A stretch of DNA of 64,000 nt, taken from the NCBI RefSeq assembly GCF_030297135.1, contig NZ_AP028066.1, forward strand, positions 434,001 to 498,000, read 5' to 3'. Position 1 is the stretch's first letter; every line of letters begins with the position of its first letter. Shown here piece by piece: positions 53,971-61,204 of this stretch. The stretch is from Pseudoalteromonas apostichopi (GTDB taxonomy: Bacteria; Pseudomonadota; Gammaproteobacteria; Enterobacterales; Alteromonadaceae). The notes under the pieces were generated by a model. The model did no database searches and had not been told where the DNA came from. It was given only the letters and a program-made list of their open reading frames with translations. A program made the translations under genes and the position numbers.

Positions 53971-54231
53971 TTATTGGTCTGTTCTGCTAACGATTTCGTA
54001 GCCTTCAGCTTCATAATCATTGATGCATTTTTGAAATTTATTTTGAAGTTTTATTTCATCGAAATAGCCAAGTGAGTATACATCACACTTTACTTTCATA
54101 TGTTCACTGTTTTCCAAAACCGCATTAAGTTTAAGCTCAGCAAAACCAAATTTATAGGCTAATTCTGTGAACTGTGAATACAGAACCAAAAGCAGTACAG
54201 CAAGAAGGGTAAGCGTTAGTGTATTTTTCAT
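53971..54231 (-). CDS. Small signal-anchored protein
   Basis: An 86-residue protein with an N-terminal hydrophobic helix (about 4-20) and a short soluble part with two Cys (KCDVYSL, FQKCINDYEAEGYEI), which could pair in the periplasm. No family is recognised. AAGGAAATAAAA precedes the ATG. It lies between REP island 6 and the divergent hydrolase gene. Confidence 0.68.
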   Translation of the reverse strand: MKNTLTLTLLAVLLLVLYSQFTELAYKFGFAELKLNAVLENSEHMKVKCDVYSLGYFDEIKLQNKFQKCINDYEAEGYEIVSRTDQ

Positions 54232-54342
54232 TTTTATTTCCTTTAAAAGTGTTGGTAAAAAGTCTGGAGCAATTATCGAACCAACAATATAACTTCATAT
54301 AGATCAATACAATGAGAGATTAAAGCAAAAGCATAGTTGATA

Positions 54343-54456
54343 TTTTCACCAATAAATAGTGAAAAAGACAACTTTCCCCGAAAACAAACACAACTGTATT
54401 GTGATGCGTGTTTTTAAAGTGCGAGAAACGAGGTTGGAGGTGCTTTAGCGCCGAAC
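54343..54456. repeat. Inverted repeat and solitary REP in the 380-base gap before the hydrolase gene
   Basis: TTTTCAC (54343-54349) and GTGAAAA (54359-54365) form an inverted repeat nine bases apart. A REP-like hairpin with head GTTG (54433-54456, GTTGGAGG...CCGAAC) is related to the one at 2285. Nothing else was seen between 54232 and 54611. Confidence 0.6.
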
Positions 54457-54611
54457 AACACCCTTCCAATTCGCTGCAAAAATGGATAACCCTTAACTAT
54501 GAACAAACATATGAACTAATAATCAAATATTACACAAAGTTGAAATTACTTTGCGATTGCTAAATGTTTTCTTTATCATTTTAGGTACAGACAACATTAC
54601 AAGGAAGCAAT

Positions 54612-54728
54612 ATGTCTTGGTCAAAACTTAATAAAACTATCAATGCTAACTCTGTTATTCCTCTTGACGCCCTGAGCTGTCGCGATTTTGTGTTAAACTA
54701 CCCGCTGATTTTCCTTTCAGTAGAGTAA
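54612..54728 (+). other. N-terminal piece of the hydrolase gene, separated by a frameshift
   Basis: ATG 54612 has a strong site (AAGGAAGC, about six bases away) and opens a 38-codon frame MSWSKLNKTINANSVIPLDA..., ending at TAA 54726. After a T run at 54686-54689 the other frame continues smoothly as CVKLPADFPFSRVRFTCQAL into the gene at 54752. One added T would join them to a protein of about 397 residues. This suggests a sequencing error or a genuine frameshift. Confidence 0.6.
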
Positions 54729-54751
54729 GATTTACTTGCCAAGCACTGGCG

Positions 54752-55804
54752 ATGCTATCCCAACTGAATGACTATGATATAAAAATGGTTTGCGCCGATA
54801 TTAAGCAAATATGTGCCAACCCTAATGCGCAAAACTCAATCAAACACAGTCGTAACCCGTTAAGACGCCTATGGCGAACTAAATACCCGTTTCGCAACTA
54901 TCATTTTTTGATTGAGTATTCACTAAAAAATGGTTTTATAAACGTAGAAGACATCTTATTTGATAAGCAATTATACGGCGCTAAAGATACATTTTCTGCT
55001 GAACGTACTATGTTGTACGAGGTAAAAAGACGGAGCAGCCATAGCTATGATAAAGCTATGAATAAGAAAGAATTAGATAAAGTCCGAGAGGCATGGGACC
55101 AAGAGAAAATAATTCCGACAACGCGAATCAATACTGAACATGCTGCAGTTAACGGCATGTTGAATGAACTGACTAAAGCGGCTTGGTTAATGGGCACCCA
55201 CTTAGATAGTGCCTATGAAGGCGATGGCATTAAAGCTTATACCTTGTTTCATAACCCAACGGATCGTGTCAAACTTGATTTAGTAGAGTGTGCATTTGAT
55301 AAACGGTTAGGGACAAAGTCACACAATGCGCAGCATTTAGCAGCGGTTCTTGCGCAAAATAGCCAACAAGGTAAACAGGTTAAATGGCTTGCCCACAGCC
55401 AAGGTGCCATTATCTTTTGTGCCGCCCTTGAGCACTACCGTATTTATTACGGTAAACCACTTACAGGCCAGCAATTAGCTGTTCATGGCTCAGGCTCTAA
55501 TATAGAGCGATTAAAACGCATTGCTAACAGCACAGGCTTAAAAGTAGTTGCAATACGTAACAACCCATATGACTTAGTACCTAACTTAGCTGGCCGTAAT
55601 GATTTATCGGCAAGTAGTTTTGTTCGCTCTATGAAGTTTAGAGGTCTTGTAACTGGTGAAGACGCAGGTGCAAGCCCACATACGCTACCTTTTTTAGGTT
55701 TAGTAACCTATGCCGATCAGCTACAAATGTTAGGCTATAACGATAAAGCTGATATTGTTAGAAAGTTTATAAAAACCCTACCTATGACGGATGCAAGATT
55801 ATGA
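54752..55804 (+). CDS. Alpha/beta-hydrolase (lipase-like), N-terminus in another frame
   Basis: The open frame gives 350 residues, but the true protein probably starts at 54612 (see that entry), as no ribosome site precedes 54752. The middle has a nucleophile motif AHSQGA (Ser216), a possible acid Asp274 in NPYDLVPN and a possible His310 in SPHTLPF, as expected for a lipase fold. It has no signal peptide. It overlaps by four bases with two paralogous genes downstream. A lipase with following protector-like genes resembles toxin-immunity sets, but no type VI secretion marker lies nearby, so this is only a possibility. Confidence 0.72.
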   Translation: MLSQLNDYDIKMVCADIKQICANPNAQNSIKHSRNPLRRLWRTKYPFRNYHFLIEYSLKNGFINVEDILFDKQLYGAKDTFSAERTMLYEVKRRSSHSYDKAMNKKELDKVREAWDQEKIIPTTRINTEHAAVNGMLNELTKAAWLMGTHLDSAYEGDGIKAYTLFHNPTDRVKLDLVECAFDKRLGTKSHNAQHLAAVLAQNSQQGKQVKWLAHSQGAIIFCAALEHYRIYYGKPLTGQQLAVHGSGSNIERLKRIANSTGLKVVAIRNNPYDLVPNLAGRNDLSASSFVRSMKFRGLVTGEDAGASPHTLPFLGLVTYADQLQMLGYNDKADIVRKFIKTLPMTDARL

Positions 55805-56610
55805 TTAAACTAGCCAAAGCATTTTACCGTGGCTTTATAGGTGGCCCTAACTTTGATAATTGTGTACACCACCGCCTTATTTTAGAAGATAAGTTGCTTA
55901 CGCTAGATATACCAGACAGTAACGTTGCTGCAGCACCCTCGACAATTGATATCTCTTTTCCTTACAACTCAAGAAGCTGGTTTGAACAAAACAAAGAAGA
56001 TGATTACCAGCATGAATTTGTTCATATGCTCATAGAGCTTTGGATGTACCTCCCGCCATTAAATTATTTACCAAGCAGCGAATATGGCATGCTCACCTGC
56101 CAACTTCGCATAAAGCAAACCGATAAGATAAACGTTTTAGATCCCGAGCAATTAAAACATTTTGTGATTAATGAATATGATACCTTTCACTGGGGGCCGA
56201 GTGGTGTTAACACAGAAATAAAAAATGATACAACAGTTGAATCATCTAAGAGAGCCAACCCTTGGGATGAAGAGGCTTTGAAAGAAGAAATTGAGGGGCG
56301 TATCGAAGTTTACGGCAAACCCCCAATACCTCCTGCAAAAGAGGTAGTCATCAATAAATTTACTTGGGTATTTTATCAAATCAAAAGAGGTAATAGTCGC
56401 TCTCACCAAGACTACTATTGCTTACCACTCAGTGAACATGCTTTTTTAGAGGTGAAGTTTAACCATCGCGTTGACCGCTCTGATAAACATAAAAAGTGGT
56501 CAAAACATGCTCTTGCATCGCAACAACGGATTATGGAATCAATTAAGCTCAATGACATACCAGCTGAGCATGATAACTTGATAACAGATAACACTAAGAA
56601 GCATGGTTAA
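55801..56610 (+). CDS. Paralogous protein A downstream of the hydrolase
   Basis: A 269-residue soluble protein of unknown function with no signal peptide. It starts within the stop of the hydrolase gene (four-base overlap) and overlaps the next paralog by eight bases. Conserved blocks with paralog B are RGFIGGPNFDNC, LTLDIPDSNVAA, MYLPPLNYLPSSEYGML and HQDYYCLPLSEHAFLEVKFN. The tight coupling and duplication suggest an immunity or accessory role to the hydrolase. Confidence 0.75.
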   Translation: MIKLAKAFYRGFIGGPNFDNCVHHRLILEDKLLTLDIPDSNVAAAPSTIDISFPYNSRSWFEQNKEDDYQHEFVHMLIELWMYLPPLNYLPSSEYGMLTCQLRIKQTDKINVLDPEQLKHFVINEYDTFHWGPSGVNTEIKNDTTVESSKRANPWDEEALKEEIEGRIEVYGKPPIPPAKEVVINKFTWVFYQIKRGNSRSHQDYYCLPLSEHAFLEVKFNHRVDRSDKHKKWSKHALASQQRIMESIKLNDIPAEHDNLITDNTKKHG

Positions 56611-57409
56611 ATTACTTAAAGCATTTATACGCGGCTTTATAGGTGGCCCTAACTTTGATAATTGCATACACCAACGTATTATTTTAGAAGATAAATTGCT
56701 AACGCTAGATGTGCCAGACAGTAATGTTGCTGCAGTCCCTTCAACTATTGATGTCTCATTCCCTTACAACTCAGAAAGTTGGTTTGAGCAGAATAAAAAA
56801 ATATATCTATTTCATGAATATGTACATATGCTCACTGAAAACTGGATGTATTTACCACCTGTTAGCTATTTACCAAGTAGTGAGTATGGCATGCTTAGTT
56901 GCCAACTACGCATTAAACAAACAAATAAGATAAAAGTACTTGATATTGATCAGTTGAAGCATTTTGTGATTGATGAATACGATAGATTTCATTGGGGACA
57001 TGAGGGGCGAAACGTTAGTATTACCAAAGAAATCAAAGCTAGAAGGGCTAAAAGTTCAGTCGATTGGACAGAAGCTGAAATAAACGAAGAAATCAAAGAG
57101 CATATAAAATTGCATGGTTATCCTCCTCTCCCTCCTGCAAAGGAAATAGTTTTCAACCAGCTAACTTGGGTTTTTTATCAAGAGATAAGAGATAATGATC
57201 GCTCTCACCAAGACTACTATTGCTTACCACTCAGTGAGCATGCATTTTTAGAGGTGAAGTTTAACCATCGTGTTGACCGCTCTGATAAACACAAAAAGTG
57301 GTCAAAACATGCTCTTGCATCGCAACAACGGATTATGGAATCAATTAAGCTCAGTGAGATACACGCTGAGCATGATAACTTGATTGCTGATAATTCAAGG
57401 TATGTTTAA
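56603..57409 (+). CDS. Paralogous protein B downstream of the hydrolase
   Basis: A 268-residue paralog of the gene before it. The last about 155 bases before codon 255 or so are almost identical in DNA to paralog A (56397-56551 versus 57199-57353, four differences), while the middle is much more diverged, especially around residues 145-190. That suggests gene conversion or recent recombination at the 3' end. Duplicated immunity genes are common behind toxins, but there is no direct evidence. Confidence 0.75.
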   Translation: MVKLLKAFIRGFIGGPNFDNCIHQRIILEDKLLTLDVPDSNVAAVPSTIDVSFPYNSESWFEQNKKIYLFHEYVHMLTENWMYLPPVSYLPSSEYGMLSCQLRIKQTNKIKVLDIDQLKHFVIDEYDRFHWGHEGRNVSITKEIKARRAKSSVDWTEAEINEEIKEHIKLHGYPPLPPAKEIVFNQLTWVFYQEIRDNDRSHQDYYCLPLSEHAFLEVKFNHRVDRSDKHKKWSKHALASQQRIMESIKLSEIHAEHDNLIADNSRYV

Positions 57410-57489
57410 AATTTCCATTTTCCTCAAATGGATCAAAGAGGCTGCAAATAGCTTAATCTATTCTGCGACATAGAATCTCAACTACATAA

Positions 57490-57516
57490 GCTAGGCTCTG
57501 TTTTCTAGAGCCTAGC
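57490..57516. repeat. Hairpin between convergent genes
   Basis: GCTAGGCTCT and AGAGCCTAGC form a perfect 10-bp stem around GTTTTCT. There is no T run. The arms resemble the TAGG tracts of the REP islands, so it may be a relic of one and may also help end both transcripts. Confidence 0.6.
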
Positions 57517-57557
57517 GCCTGTAAATTTTCAATCTGAAAGCCGACAGCTCACTCCCC

Positions 57558-57935
57558 TCACCCATGCGTAAAACAAAACACATTAAGTTTGTTACCATCT
57601 AGGTCTCTAAAGTATCCCGCATAAAAGCCGGGCATTTCACGTGGGCCGGGGGCACCTTCGTCTGTGCCACCTAATTCTATGGCTTTTTTATAAAAGGCAT
57701 CTACTTGGGCTGGGGTTTCAACAGCTAGAGCAATCATAGTGCCGTTACCCACCGTAGCTTTTTCATCGTTATAAGGTTTGGTAACCGCAAAACCGGGCTT
57801 ATCTTGACCTGTGCTCCATGCGACAAAGCGATCAGTTTCTAAAAAGCGTTCGGCGTTTAGAGTGGCGAACAATTCATCGTAATACTTTACTGCTTTAGCT
57901 AGGTTGTTAGTGCCTAACATGATGTAACCTATCAT
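57558..57935 (-). CDS. VOC-family (glyoxalase-like) protein
   Basis: A 125-residue single vicinal-oxygen-chelate unit pair: IGYIMLGTNNLAKAVKYYDELFATL, FVAWSTG, NGTMIALAVETPAQVDAFYKKAIELGG and FYAGYFRDLDGNKLNVFCF. Such proteins bind a metal and act on small molecules or confer resistance; the substrate is unknown. AAGGAG before ATG 57935 sets the start; the longer frame from 57974 is not used. It is divergent from the S9 peptidase gene. Confidence 0.9.
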   Translation of the reverse strand: MIGYIMLGTNNLAKAVKYYDELFATLNAERFLETDRFVAWSTGQDKPGFAVTKPYNDEKATVGNGTMIALAVETPAQVDAFYKKAIELGGTDEGAPGPREMPGFYAGYFRDLDGNKLNVFCFTHG

Positions 57936-58087
57936 TGTGTGCTCCTTACGTTTAAAAGTGTCTGTACTCAACATAAAAGGGAAATGACCATCTGTCTATT
58001 GATTTCTCCATTCATCGCAATGGACTATATTTCTGATGGTTGTTACTTTATAACAGGTTAATCACTGCTCACTAACAAGGAAATAAA

Positions 58088-60115
58088 ATGAAGTTTAAAA
58101 CGTCTTTAGCACTGCTTGCAGCAGCCAGCTTTTACAGCCATGCAGGAGCTAGCAATACCTTTCAACTTGAAAATGTTTTTGATCTTGAATACGCCAACCA
58201 AATAGAAATGACAAAAAATGGCGATACAATTTACTTCGTGCGTAATCGCATGGATATCAAAAGCGACCGTAAAGTCAGCAATATTTGGTCAGTAAACCCA
58301 GATGGTAAAACCATGCTACCGCTAACGTCTGGCGTGCATATGGATTACTCTCCGGTATTGTCACCAGATGAAACTCGTTTAGCGTTTATTTCTACCCGAG
58401 ATGGTAGCAGCCAAATCTATGTAAAATGGTTAAAAACCGGTAACGTAGCGAAAATTAGTAACCTAACGCAAAGCCCTGGTGGATTAACTTGGACACCAGA
58501 TGGCAAGCAATTGGTGTTTAGCCAGTTTGTACCAGCAAAATCAGCAAGCCCTGTGTCATTACCGGGTAAGCCTGAGGGCGCTAAGTGGGCAGAGCCAGCT
58601 AAATATATTGACGATACTTATTACCGTGCCGATGGCGGTGGCTACTCTGAAAAAGGCTATCGTCACTTTTTTATCATCAGTGCAACTGGCGGCAATGCAC
58701 GTCAATTAAGCTCAGGTGATTTTGATCACGGCGGAGCAATCAGCTTTAACGAGCAAGGCGATGCGTTCTATTTTTCGGCTAATCGTTATGAAAACAACGA
58801 ACTACACCCAACTGAATCTGAAATCTATAAACTTAGTTTAGCGGATCGTTCAATTACCCAAATAACAAACCGTAAAGGCCCAGATTCACGCCCTAAAGTC
58901 TCACCAAATGGTCGTTACCTTGCATACACAGGCTATGACGACAAAAAGACTAACTATGAAAATAACGACATTTATTTACTTGATTTAAATTCAGGTAAAA
59001 CCTCAGTGCTCACTGCTGATTTAGACCGTAGCGTCGAAAGCATAAAATGGGATGATAGTGGCAGAGGTCTTTATTTTAGCTACGATAGCGAAGGTAAAAC
59101 ACACCTAGCTTACCAACCTCGTAGTGGTAAACATAAAGTGATTACCTCAGAGATTGGTAGTGTCGCCTTTGGCCGTCCGTATTCGGGTGGTGACTTTGAC
59201 GTGAGCGAAGATGGTGAAGTTGCATTCACACTTGCAGATACCCAACGCCCAGCTGATGTAGCACTAATTAAGCGCGGTAAAACAGCGCGTTTAACGCAAT
59301 TAAACGAAGATGCGCTGGGCGACAAAGAACTCGCTAAGGTTGAAGAAATTTGGGTTAAGTCAAGCCACGATGGCTTGGCTATTCAAGGTTGGGTTGCTTA
59401 CCCACCAGGTTTTGATAAAAGCAAAAAGTACCCACTTATTTTAGAAATCCACGGTGGTCCTGTTGCAAACTATGGCCCTCATTTTAGCCCTGAAGTGCAA
59501 TTATATGCAGCCAAAGGTAACGTTGTGCTTTATATGAACCCACGCGGCAGTGATTCATACGGTAAAGAATTTGCGCAAACAATTCATCATAACTACCCAA
59601 GTAATGACTTTGATGACTTGATGACAGGTGTTGATGCTGTCATCAATAAGGGCTTTATTGATGAGAGCAAATTGTTTGTTACCGGCGGTTCAGGGGGAGG
59701 TGTTTTAACAGCATGGATTGTGGGCCATACAGACCGCTTTGCAGCAGCGGTAGTTGCTAAACCTGTCATCAATTGGATCAGTTTTGTACTAACTGCTGAC
59801 TTCTACCCTTTCTTTGCTGATTATTGGTTCCCTGGTAAGCCATGGGACAACATTGAGCATTACATGAAGCGCTCACCAATAAGCTATGTTGGCAATGTTA
59901 AAACACCAACCATGCTGTTAACCGGTGAATCAGACTATCGCACCCCAATTTCTGAAACCGAACAATTTTACCAAGCCTTAAAGCTACAAGGTGTTGATAC
60001 AGCGATGGTGCGTATTCCTAATGCCTCACATGGTATTACCGCTCGCCCATCAAACCTGATGACTAAAGTAGCCTATATTCAATGGTGGTTTGATAAAAAC
60101 AGTGTAAATAATTAA
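58088..60115 (+). CDS. S9-family serine peptidase (acylaminoacyl/dipeptidyl-peptidase type), secreted
   Basis: A 675-residue enzyme that clips short peptides or N-terminal residues. A signal peptide (about 1-20, ending HAGA) is followed by a beta-propeller (about 25-420, with TPDGKQLVFSQF, SPNGRYLAYTGYD) and the hydrolase domain with the nucleophile motif GGSGGG (Ser), Asp in TGESDYRTP and His in NASHGIT. CAAGGAAAT precedes the ATG. No operon partner follows. Confidence 0.94.
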   Translation: MKFKTSLALLAAASFYSHAGASNTFQLENVFDLEYANQIEMTKNGDTIYFVRNRMDIKSDRKVSNIWSVNPDGKTMLPLTSGVHMDYSPVLSPDETRLAFISTRDGSSQIYVKWLKTGNVAKISNLTQSPGGLTWTPDGKQLVFSQFVPAKSASPVSLPGKPEGAKWAEPAKYIDDTYYRADGGGYSEKGYRHFFIISATGGNARQLSSGDFDHGGAISFNEQGDAFYFSANRYENNELHPTESEIYKLSLADRSITQITNRKGPDSRPKVSPNGRYLAYTGYDDKKTNYENNDIYLLDLNSGKTSVLTADLDRSVESIKWDDSGRGLYFSYDSEGKTHLAYQPRSGKHKVITSEIGSVAFGRPYSGGDFDVSEDGEVAFTLADTQRPADVALIKRGKTARLTQLNEDALGDKELAKVEEIWVKSSHDGLAIQGWVAYPPGFDKSKKYPLILEIHGGPVANYGPHFSPEVQLYAAKGNVVLYMNPRGSDSYGKEFAQTIHHNYPSNDFDDLMTGVDAVINKGFIDESKLFVTGGSGGGVLTAWIVGHTDRFAAAVVAKPVINWISFVLTADFYPFFADYWFPGKPWDNIEHYMKRSPISYVGNVKTPTMLLTGESDYRTPISETEQFYQALKLQGVDTAMVRIPNASHGITARPSNLMTKVAYIQWWFDKNSVNN

Positions 60116-60180
60116 CGACATCGAGCGAAGCGAGAACATTTCGTGACGCAGTTTCGTTTAACTTATCTCAAATTGCATTA

Positions 60181-60358
60181 AGCGCGGCTTTATGCCGCGC
60201 CATACACAAAACATAAAATAGTTTCACACTTACCTGTAGCAGCGGCTTTATGCCACGTCATTTAATAAAACTATAACGCGGGGTAAACCCGCTGCTACTT
60301 TCTCCTTTCTAACTTTTGAATTTCAATCTGATAGCTGACGGCTGAAAGCTGACAGCTT
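60181..60358. repeat. REP island 7
   Basis: Hairpins at 60181-60201 (headless GCGCGGC...GCCGCGC), 60236-60259 (+, GTAGCAGCGGC...GCCACGTC) and 60275-60298 (-, AACGCGGGG...GCTGCTAC), then a TCAGC tract (60327-60358). This is the first part of the 1.1-kb gap 60116-61204 between the S9 peptidase gene and aceA. Confidence 0.82.
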
Positions 60359-60444
60359 TCTTTTCTCTGTAAACCCCCTTTACACTTAAAATGTGATTAA
60401 CTCCTTACATACTTTTCTCAAATATCGGACATTACCCAAAAAGC

Positions 60445-60613
60445 AGTTAGTAAAAAATCGGTTTATAGCCAAAATCAGTAACTTGAGTTAGTAAAAAATC
60501 GGTTTGTGCCGCTAAAAACCTAGCTTCAGTTAGTAAAATTTTGGTTTGTAAGGGTATGGAGTTGGTAAAAAATCGGTTTATGGCTTGGGTGAGTTAATAA
60601 AAAATCGGTTTAT
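60445..60613 (+). repeat. Array of five 22-bp direct repeats
   Basis: Five copies of a unit with the core GTTAGTAAAAAATCGGTTT start at 60445, 60486, 60528, 60560 and 60592. Four are near identical and one (60528) is diverged (TAAAATTTTGG). Steps are 41, 42, 32 and 32 bases, close to four and three DNA helical turns, so all copies face the same side of the helix. This looks like an array of binding sites for one protein. Confidence 0.85.
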
Positions 60614-60725
60614 AAATCGCTAGACTCTACAAAACAACATTAAATTGCCGTTTATATTACCCATTTTTAACCATTCTAGAGGCTGTACTCAGGCAATAAG
60701 CCCTAAATTAAAGCTCATAAGACGG

Positions 60726-60829
60726 AGGTAGTTAAATCCTGATCTAAAATTATGAGGCTGGTAAATGCGTGATCTGTATTTTTATAAAGCTAGTAAATGG
60801 CTGATCCAAGACTTGGTTAAATAGTGATC
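60726..60829 (+). repeat. Second array of four related direct repeats
   Basis: Four copies of GGCTGGTAAATGCGTGATC-like units start at about 60726, 60756, 60788 and 60811 (steps about 30, 32, 23). Base for base they follow the first array with mostly purine-purine or pyrimidine-pyrimidine changes, so both may descend from one site family. A TCAGC tract follows at 60849-60872. Confidence 0.75.
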
Positions 60830-60879
60830 CGAACCTACGAGATGCGAGTCTGAAAGCTGATAGCTGATAGCTACAAATG

Positions 60880-60900
60880 AAAAAGGGCCCGAAGGCCCCT
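60880..60900 (-). terminator. Terminator of aceA
   Basis: On the minus strand GGGCC-TTCG-GGCCC is followed by TTTTT. The UUCG tetraloop is very stable. It lies about 300 bases beyond the aceA stop, so the 3' untranslated region includes the MITE-like element. Confidence 0.85.
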
Positions 60901-60918
60901 AACAACATTATTGAATTT

Positions 60919-61184
60919 TATACCCAGACTGCGTGGAGATGCAGGTTTCAGCAAGAGATAAAACGCATTTAGACAAGGCATTGATTGCAGATAATGGTGG
61001 TTCCCTTATTAAAATCAATAACGCAGTATAAATGCGTTTTAACCTTGCCCTTCGGGCGCTTCACAGGGGCTCCACTACTACGTTGTGACAAATCGAAAGG
61101 TACCTACATTCCTTCATTGTCACGCCTTGTATTGAAACCCCTGTGATAGCGCTGAAAATTACATCTTCACGTAGCCTGGGTATA
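60919..61184. mobile_element. MITE-like palindromic element in the aceA 3' region
   Basis: A 266-bp element bounded by TATACCCAG and CTGGGTATA. About 34 terminal bases are inverted with 28 matches. Inside are two large hairpins: one joins AAAACGCATTTA and TAAATGCGTTTT, the other CACAGGGG and CCCCTGTG, with further nested stems (GTGACAA/TTGTCAC) and a GCCC-GAA-GGGC hairpin. The outer TA/TA could be a target duplication as made by IS630-type transposases. There is no coding region. It may also act as a structured RNA, since it is transcribed with aceA. Confidence 0.7.
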
Positions 61185-61204
61185 CGCAGGAAATTACAAC
61201 TTGG

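Noticed and set aside
54752..57409. Type VI secretion effector set as a firm call
   Set aside because: No VgrG, PAAR or Hcp gene and no signal-bearing immunity protein are visible; kept only as a possibility.
60445..60829. CRISPR array
   Set aside because: Repeats vary in sequence, spacers are about 10-20 bases and unequal, and no cas genes are near.
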